A stretch of 18,053 nucleotides of DNA from assembly GCA_900766645.1 (NCBI GenBank), contig CAAFWD010000094.1, positions 1-18,053 on the forward strand, given 5' to 3'. Numbering within the stretch: the stretch's first letter is position 1; each line of letters opens with the position of its first letter. The notes beneath the pieces were generated by a model. It had not been told where the DNA came from. It searched no databases and saw nothing but the letters and a program-made list of their open reading frames with translations. This document shows positions 13,740 to 18,053 of the stretch, piece after piece. The position numbers and the translations under genes were made by a program. The DNA comes from an uncultured Cetobacterium sp. Lineage in GTDB: Bacteria > Fusobacteriota > Fusobacteriia > Fusobacteriales > Fusobacteriaceae.

Positions 13740-14792
13740 ATGGGGAGAAATAGCTTCAATATAAATATATTAAAGGATTCATTAATGCATAATTATAATT
13801 ATGTAAAAAATAGATATAATAAAGGGGTTATATCAGTAGTTAAAGCAAATGCTTATGGCCATGGATTAGAGAATGTAATTCCAGTATTTAGAGAAGCAGG
13901 ATGTAAATATTTTGCTGTAGCTAGAGAGACAGAGGCTTTAGATATTTTAAATTTAGGTTTTAACGACATAGACATCTTAGTTTTTGAAACGATTGAAGAT
14001 TTAAATTTATTAAAAAATAACAAAAATTTGCAGATGGTTGTGAATAGTTTAGAGGAATTAAAGGAGTTTATAAATTTAAATTTAAATTTTAATCAACTTC
14101 ATTTAAAATTTGATTTTGGTTTTGGAAGAAATGGAATAACTAATATTCAATTAGAAGAGGTAAAACAAATAGTTGAAAAAAATAATATAAAATTTAAAGG
14201 GGCAATGACTCACCTTTTTAGTGCAGATGAAGATGAAATGGAAGAGATTCAAAAAAGATTTATGGATTCATTGAGTTTTTTAGGAAGAGATAGATTTGAG
14301 GTTGTACACTCTCAAAATAGTGCTGCTATGGTATTAGGTAAAGGAGGAAAAGGGTCTACACACTTGAGATGTGGAATAAGTCTTTTAGGACTTTTAGATA
14401 TAGGGTGCGTGGATGATAATATAAAAAGATCTTGGAGTTTAACAGGAACAGTTTATCATATACGTGATTTAGAAGGATTGGATTTTATAGGTTATGAAAG
14501 AGCTAGTGATCTTGAGTTAGAAGGTGGAACAAAAATAGCTAAAATAAAAATAGGATATGGAGATGGATTTTCTAAAAAAAATACATATTTAGAGTGTGTT
14601 ATAAATGGTAGAGAGTATCCGATAGTTCATGTTAGTATGGACACTTCATTTGTATTAGTTGATGATTTTGTAAAAATAGGTGATAGAGTTGAGATTTATA
14701 GTGATTTTGAAAAATCAAATAAACATTTAGGAATGCCTCATTATGAATATATAACTCTTTTAAATAAAAGATTAAAAAGAGAAGTAAAATAA
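13740..14792 (+). CDS. alr: Alanine racemase
   Basis: This PLP enzyme interconverts L- and D-alanine for peptidoglycan synthesis. The product is 350 residues, slightly short for the family (about 360-380) but complete. VVKANAYGHG carries the Schiff-base lysine (Lys35). FDFGFGRNGI corresponds to the usual DTGMGRLG, and HSQNSAAMV and RCGISLLGL are present. GYERAS is at the position of the catalytic-tyrosine motif, followed by IGYGDGFSKK and the VSMDTSFV segment equivalent to CMDQ. The C-terminus YEYITLLNKRLKREV is also the family's. Some motifs are divergent (FDFGFGRNG), so a broader or different amino-acid specificity is possible. A serine/threonine importer and a D-hydroxy-amino-acid enzyme also lie in the window. 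It ends with a strong terminator shared tail-to-tail with the minus-strand merR gene. Confidence 0.9.
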   Translation: MGRNSFNINILKDSLMHNYNYVKNRYNKGVISVVKANAYGHGLENVIPVFREAGCKYFAVARETEALDILNLGFNDIDILVFETIEDLNLLKNNKNLQMVVNSLEELKEFINLNLNFNQLHLKFDFGFGRNGITNIQLEEVKQIVEKNNIKFKGAMTHLFSADEDEMEEIQKRFMDSLSFLGRDRFEVVHSQNSAAMVLGKGGKGSTHLRCGISLLGLLDIGCVDDNIKRSWSLTGTVYHIRDLEGLDFIGYERASDLELEGGTKIAKIKIGYGDGFSKKNTYLECVINGREYPIVHVSMDTSFVLVDDFVKIGDRVEIYSDFEKSNKHLGMPHYEYITLLNKRLKREVK

Positions 14793-14799
14793 AAAAAGT

Positions 14800-14830
14800 A
14801 AGCTCCCATAAAAGGGAGCTTTTATTTTTA
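14800..14830 (+). terminator. alr: Terminator after alr
   Basis: Stem AAGCTCCC / GGGAGCTT (14800-14807 / 14814-14821) with loop ATAAAA and T-rich tail. It reaches into the last codon of the convergent merR gene, so the two genes meet here. Confidence 0.92.
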
Positions 14831-15634
14831 AAAGGATATAGGAAGGGAAATTTTAATTGTTTGCCCCATACAGTTTCCAGCGTTAACAATAACATCTTTA
14901 AATCTTTCTTGAGAATCTCCTAAAAGAATAAGGTTATTTTCTTGAATATATTTTTTTAGGATAAGATAGCTTTCGCCTATTTTTTGAGTCGAATCTTTAT
15001 GGTATATGGAAACGAATTTTCCTTTTTTCAATGTTAGGTTTTTATGTGGAGAATCTTTTTCAACAATAACTCCAATTTTATCTATTCTAAAAAAGTTTTC
15101 TTTATCAACATCCTCTTTTTTTAAAATTGTAACTCTTTTACATTTTTCTAAGCCATTTTTTTTTCTGAAATTATTCAGATATCCAATTCCTTCAACAAGT
15201 TCTTTTTCTCTTTTAGGTTCGTTGATATCTAGGACATATACAGGAAGTTCATCTAGGTTTTCAATAAAGGGTAAACATCCATCAGGACTAGAGATTTGTT
15301 CTATTTCCTCAATTTTTTCAGAAATAAACTTAGCAGAATTTTCTAAAACTGAAATCTGCTTTTTTATATGAGATAGTTTATCATTTAAGAGACTTAAGCT
15401 TTCAATACTATTTTTACAGTTCATATATTTTTTTATTTCAGAAAGAGAAAAATTAGATTTTTTTAACATGGAAATAAAATAAAGATCTGAAATATTTTCG
15501 TCATTATAGAATCGGTATCCATTTTCCTCATCAACAAAACATGGTTTAAATAAATCTATCGAATCATAATAAATTAAAGTTTCTCTTGAAATATTAAAAA
15601 TCTTTGCTACTTCGCTAATTTTATAAAATTTCAT
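14828..15634 (-). CDS. MerR-family (BmrR-like) regulator of the dipeptidase-YfcC operon
   Basis: This is a 268-residue regulator. Residues 1-70 are the MerR winged helix (FYKISEVAKIFNISRETLIY, YDSIDLFKP, then NGYRFYNDENISDLYFISML). Residues about 75-115 form the antiparallel coiled-coil helix. About 120-268 is a BmrR/GyrI-type effector domain (GKFVSIYHKDSTQKIGESYL, then the GQTIKISLPI ending). I start it at ATG 15634, with AAGGAGG 5 bases upstream and a product beginning MKFYKISEVA as the family does. The open frame to 15763 would cross the promoter and operator. It is divergent from the M20 dipeptidase gene. Between them lies a perfect palindrome inside a 20-base promoter spacer, the classic MerR target, so this protein very probably activates the dipeptidase operon and represses itself. 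The ligand is unknown, perhaps a peptide or amino acid derivative. Confidence 0.9.
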   Translation of the reverse strand: MKFYKISEVAKIFNISRETLIYYDSIDLFKPCFVDEENGYRFYNDENISDLYFISMLKKSNFSLSEIKKYMNCKNSIESLSLLNDKLSHIKKQISVLENSAKFISEKIEEIEQISSPDGCLPFIENLDELPVYVLDINEPKREKELVEGIGYLNNFRKKNGLEKCKRVTILKKEDVDKENFFRIDKIGVIVEKDSPHKNLTLKKGKFVSIYHKDSTQKIGESYLILKKYIQENNLILLGDSQERFKDVIVNAGNCMGQTIKISLPISF

Positions 15635-15639
15635 AATAG

Positions 15640-15646
15640 CCTCCTT
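15640..15646 (-). promoter_or_regulatory. Ribosome site deciding the merR start
   Basis: AAGGAGG on the minus strand, 5 bases before ATG 15634. Its last two bases are shared with the plus-strand -35 box of the divergent promoter. Confidence 0.8.
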
Positions 15647-15676
15647 GACTATGAAGTATACTTCATAGTGTATAAT
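15645..15676 (+). promoter_or_regulatory. MerR-type promoter of the dipeptidase-YfcC operon (20-bp spacer)
   Basis: -35 TTGACT (15645-15650) and -10 TATAAT (15671-15676) are near-consensus but separated by 20 bases instead of 17. A perfect palindrome fills the spacer. MerR-family activators work on exactly this kind of over-long spacer by untwisting the DNA. The start codon at 15744 is 68 bases beyond the -10. Confidence 0.88.
15648..15669. promoter_or_regulatory. Perfect 22-bp palindromic operator for the divergent MerR regulator
   Basis: Two 11-base arms, ACTATGAAGTA and its exact reverse complement, meet at 15658/15659. The palindrome overlaps the minus-strand -10 of merR itself and lies within and at the edge of the plus-strand 20-base spacer. 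One protein could therefore autoregulate and activate. Confidence 0.88.
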
Positions 15677-15684
15677 TGTGTCAA
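15655..15684 (-). promoter_or_regulatory. merR promoter, overlapping the operator
   Basis: Minus strand: consensus -35 TTGACA (15684-15679), 18-base spacer, -10 TATACT (15660-15655). The -10 lies in the palindrome centre, consistent with autorepression. Confidence 0.72.
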
Positions 15685-15743
15685 ATATGTTTTTTTTATA
15701 GAAAAACAATACATAATATATTAAAAATAGGGAGGGAGTAGTA

Positions 15744-17096
15744 ATGGTAAAAGAATTCAACAAAGAGTACCAAGCAAAATTAGAAGAAAATTTTCAAGGT
15801 TTCATTGAAGATTTAAATAAAATGGTATCAATTCCAAGTGTTTTACAAGAAGACAATTCGGGATATCCTTTTGGAAAAGAGATTCAAAAAGCTTTAGAAG
15901 AGATGTTAGAGATTTGCAAGAAACTAGGATTTAAAACATTTATAGATCCCGAGGGTTATTATGGATACGCTGAAATTGGAGAGGGAGAAAAATTAGTTGG
16001 AGTTTTAGGTCACTTAGATGTTGTACCAGCAGGAGATCTAAGCAAATGGGATAATCCACCATTTGATCCAATTATAAAGGATGGAAAGTATTATGGAAGA
16101 GGGGCACAAGATGATAAAGGTCCTACTTTAGGAGCCATCTATGCATTAAAAACATTATTAGATTGTGGATTTGATTTAAACTATAGAGTAAGATTTATAT
16201 TTGGAACAGATGAGGAAAATTTATGGAGAGATATGCCAAGATATGTTGCTAAAGAAGAAATGCCAACATTGGGATTCACTCCAGATTCAAAATTTCCATT
16301 AATTTATGCAGAAAAAGGGTTATTACAATGTAAATTAACTGCAAAAAATGAAAGCGGAATGATATTTAAAGGTGGAGATGCATTCAATTCAGTTCCATCG
16401 AGTATGAGAGTAGAAAAATCTGAGGAGTTAATAGAAGCTTTACAAAAATTAAACTATGAATTTGTAGAAAAAGATGGTGAAATAGAAATTGTAGGAAAAA
16501 GTGTTCATGCACAAGTTGCAGAAACTGGAATAAATGCAATTAATAGATATTTAAATGCACTTGAAGAGATTGGTAAAACAACAAAATCGGGAAGATTTGT
16601 AAAAGATAATGTTATAGGATACGATTTTGCAGAACCAATATTTGGAGAAGTAAAAGATGAGCATTCAGGAGAATTAAAGTTTAATGTTGGTAAAATTGAA
16701 CTGACAGATGACAAGGAAGTTTTAGGTATAGATATGAGAATACCTGTTACTTGTGATAAGGAATTTATTGTAAAAAAAATAACTGAAAAGGCTAAAGAAT
16801 ATGGATTTGAGTATAGTGAGCATGATTACTTAAGATCTATATATACACCATTAGATTCACCTTTAATAAAAACTTTAATGAGTGCATATCAAGAGGTGAC
16901 AGGAGACTATGAATCTCAGCCAATAGCTGGTGGAGGAGCAACATATGCAAGAGCAATAAATAATTGTGTGGCATTTGGATATGTATTGCCAGGAAGCCCA
17001 AAAACAGAGCACCAACCTAATGAGTACATAACTTTAGAAGAAATGAAAACAGCAATGAAAATATATATGACAGCTTTTGAAAAATTTAGAGATTAA
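15744..17096 (+). CDS. pepV: M20 dipeptidase, PepV/Sapep type
   Basis: This is a cytosolic di-zinc dipeptidase that cleaves dipeptides to free amino acids. The 450 residues are close to lactobacillal PepV. Ligands and catalytic residues are visible: His90 and Asp92 in GHLDVVPAG, Asp123 in RGAQDDKGP (bridging), the Glu157-Glu158 pair in GTDEEN, Asp181 in TPDSKFP and His423 in KTEHQPNEYI. A WDNPPFDP stretch between the first two is typical of this subfamily. The central lid/dimerisation domain (about 190-330) is complete. GGAGG lies 8 bases before ATG. It is first in an operon with the YfcC-family transporter gene, 26 bases downstream, behind a MerR-controlled promoter. Comparable peptidase-transporter pairs occur in arginine-deiminase loci of streptococci (arcT-arcD), which supports a joint role in amino-acid/peptide use. 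Confidence 0.93.
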   Translation: MVKEFNKEYQAKLEENFQGFIEDLNKMVSIPSVLQEDNSGYPFGKEIQKALEEMLEICKKLGFKTFIDPEGYYGYAEIGEGEKLVGVLGHLDVVPAGDLSKWDNPPFDPIIKDGKYYGRGAQDDKGPTLGAIYALKTLLDCGFDLNYRVRFIFGTDEENLWRDMPRYVAKEEMPTLGFTPDSKFPLIYAEKGLLQCKLTAKNESGMIFKGGDAFNSVPSSMRVEKSEELIEALQKLNYEFVEKDGEIEIVGKSVHAQVAETGINAINRYLNALEEIGKTTKSGRFVKDNVIGYDFAEPIFGEVKDEHSGELKFNVGKIELTDDKEVLGIDMRIPVTCDKEFIVKKITEKAKEYGFEYSEHDYLRSIYTPLDSPLIKTLMSAYQEVTGDYESQPIAGGGATYARAINNCVAFGYVLPGSPKTEHQPNEYITLEEMKTAMKIYMTAFEKFRD

Positions 17097-17122
17097 TTGT
17101 AAAAAAAATTGGAGGAATAAAG

Positions 17123-18053
17123 TTGAAAAAATCAAAAAAAATGCTTAGTGCGTATACAATAGTTTTTATATTTCTTATTATAACGGCAATGTTAACTTGG
17201 ATAGTACCTCAATCAGTTGTAATAGATAACAATGGGACTAAAGAGGTTGTTTATAATGCTATATTTGGAGATTCAGGAGAAGTTTTAAAAGGACTTGGAC
17301 GTCAGCCAGCAGGAATTTGGGATCTATTAATGGCTCCAGTAAAAGGTTTTGAGAAGTCAAGTGCTGTAAGTATCGCAATCTTAATGGCGGGAGCTTTCTT
17401 AGGGCTTATAAATTCAGTTGGAGCTATGGATGCAGGTATTGGAGCACTTTTAAAGAAATATACAGGAACAACTTTAATTGCAATCTTAATGTTTGTGTTT
17501 GCTGTATTCGGAAGTGTTTTTGGATTCTGGGAAGAGATTCCAGCATTCTCAATAGTAATTGTACCACTATTCGTTTTAGCAGGATATGATGTAATGACAG
17601 GACTTGCAGTTTTAACAGTTGGAGCTACAGCTGGAAATATGGCCAGTGTTGTAAACCCATTCTCAACAGGAGCAGCTATAGGAGCAATAGGAAATCCGGA
17701 TTTATCATTAGGAAGTGGAATGATCTTAAGATTAGTTTTATTTTTCATACTATATTTCATTGGATTATTCTTTACGATTCAATATGCAAATAAAGTAAAA
17801 AATGATAAAGAGAAATCAATAGTAGCGGACATAGAAGTTAATACAATGACTCATGAACAAGGAAATTTACCAGAATTAACTAAAAAGAGATTCTGGTCGT
17901 TAATGGTTTTAGTAGGAATTATAATAGCTTTAATTTTAGGGTATATGCCTTGGTATGCAATTAAATTTGCAGATGGATCAACATTCCAAGATATAATAAA
18001 TGCACCAATATATTTTGTAGCAAATATTCCATTTTTAGGAAATTTATTAGGAG
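17123..18053 (+). CDS. YfcC-family transporter, 3'-truncated, TTG start
   Basis: The frame is open from TTG 17123 to the window end (310 codons seen), so the C-terminal part is missing. GGAGG at 17111-17115 lies 7 bases before the TTG, and the product begins MKKSKKMLSAYTIVFIFLII, a charged start followed by a first membrane helix. Strong family motifs are FGSVFGFWEEIPAFSIVIVP, LFVLAGYDVMTG and GATAGNMASVVNPFSTGAA. The last holds the NPFS/T re-entrant hairpin common to the YfcC/DcuC/ion-transporter superfamily. At least seven hydrophobic segments are visible. YfcC relatives export or exchange organic solutes, with amino-acid (arginine/ornithine) exchange proposed for some. Following a dipeptidase gene by 26 bases, it may import a dipeptide or amino acid, or export a product. 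An open frame at 17302-17760 on the other strand is only its shadow. Confidence 0.9.
   Translation, partial: MKKSKKMLSAYTIVFIFLIITAMLTWIVPQSVVIDNNGTKEVVYNAIFGDSGEVLKGLGRQPAGIWDLLMAPVKGFEKSSAVSIAILMAGAFLGLINSVGAMDAGIGALLKKYTGTTLIAILMFVFAVFGSVFGFWEEIPAFSIVIVPLFVLAGYDVMTGLAVLTVGATAGNMASVVNPFSTGAAIGAIGNPDLSLGSGMILRLVLFFILYFIGLFFTIQYANKVKNDKEKSIVADIEVNTMTHEQGNLPELTKKRFWSLMVLVGIIIALILGYMPWYAIKFADGSTFQDIINAPIYFVANIPFLGNLLG

Noticed and set aside
14632..14895. Minus-strand 87-codon open frame across the alr end
   Set aside because: It runs through alr and its terminator hairpin in antisense and overlaps the real merR 3' end.
15006..15371. Plus-strand 121-codon open frame
   Set aside because: It lies wholly inside the merR gene on the opposite strand, is Phe/Ser-rich and has no recognisable domain.
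15635..15763. N-terminal 43-residue extension of the second MerR regulator
   Set aside because: It spans the operator and both divergent promoters. ATG 15634 has its own AAGGAGG and fits the family start.
17302..17760. Open frame on the minus strand encoding a Pro/Ala/Lys/Ile-rich product
   Set aside because: It is the antisense shadow of the YfcC-family gene, whose plus-strand frame has clear membrane helices and family motifs.
1..18053. CRISPR arrays, tRNA/rRNA genes, insertion sequences, phage or defence systems
   Set aside because: No regularly spaced repeats, cloverleaf-like segments, transposase or phage motifs were recognised on either strand.

Overview
The window looks like a contig end from a low-GC, Gram-negative-type anaerobe of the Fusobacteriota (Fusobacterium/Cetobacterium-like). 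The evidence is the very A+T-rich sequence, AGA/ATA-rich codon use and strong AGGAGG ribosome sites. There is also a predicted outer-membrane barrel beside short lipoproteins, a rubrerythrin, and several amino-acid and peptide utilisation genes. Genus is inference only. Bases 1-18 are not biological: they match the 3' end of the standard Illumina read-2 adapter, so the left edge is a contig end and the first gene is truncated.

Layout. (1) 19-2627: a truncated peptide-binding lipoprotein and an M42 aminopeptidase, forming a peptide uptake and digestion unit. (2) 2722-2940: a small YwqK-like lipoprotein with its own promoter and terminator. (3) 3104-5733: a D-threonine-aldolase/D-serine-dehydratase-like PLP enzyme meets tail-to-tail, with a 32-bp overlap, a two-gene minus-strand regulator operon (MerR/BmrR-like, then XRE-cupin). 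Its promoter carries two copies of an ATAAAGT-N3-ACTTTAT-type dyad. (4) 5734-7463: a small outer-membrane barrel, a DUF3592 membrane protein and rubrerythrin, each with its own promoter. (5) 7534-7668: a 44-residue lipoprotein on the minus strand. (6) 7816-9369: an ABC-F ATPase. (7) 9599-12162, minus strand: a DUF819/YjcL-type membrane protein and the SstT serine/threonine:Na+ symporter. (8) 12383-14792: an ACT-domain PheB/UPF0735 protein, a metallo-beta-lactamase-fold protein that has lost most metal ligands, and alanine racemase. (9) 14828-18053: a BmrR-like MerR regulator divergent from a PepV-type dipeptidase and a YfcC-family transporter, cut by the right edge.

How it fits together. The common theme is import and breakdown of peptides and amino acids (binding protein, M42 and M20 peptidases, SstT, YfcC) plus D-amino-acid chemistry (alanine racemase, D-Thr-aldolase-like enzyme). 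This suits an amino-acid-fermenting anaerobe.

The most informative regulatory feature is at 15645-15676. A perfect 22-bp palindrome sits almost entirely within a 20-bp spacer between TTGACT and TATAAT, the signature of a MerR-activated promoter. It faces the dipeptidase-YfcC pair, directly beside the divergent merR gene. I found no CRISPR array, rRNA, tRNA, transposase or phage gene. No clearly novel multi-gene defence or biosynthetic system is visible; the points of interest are regulatory architecture and a few odd proteins.
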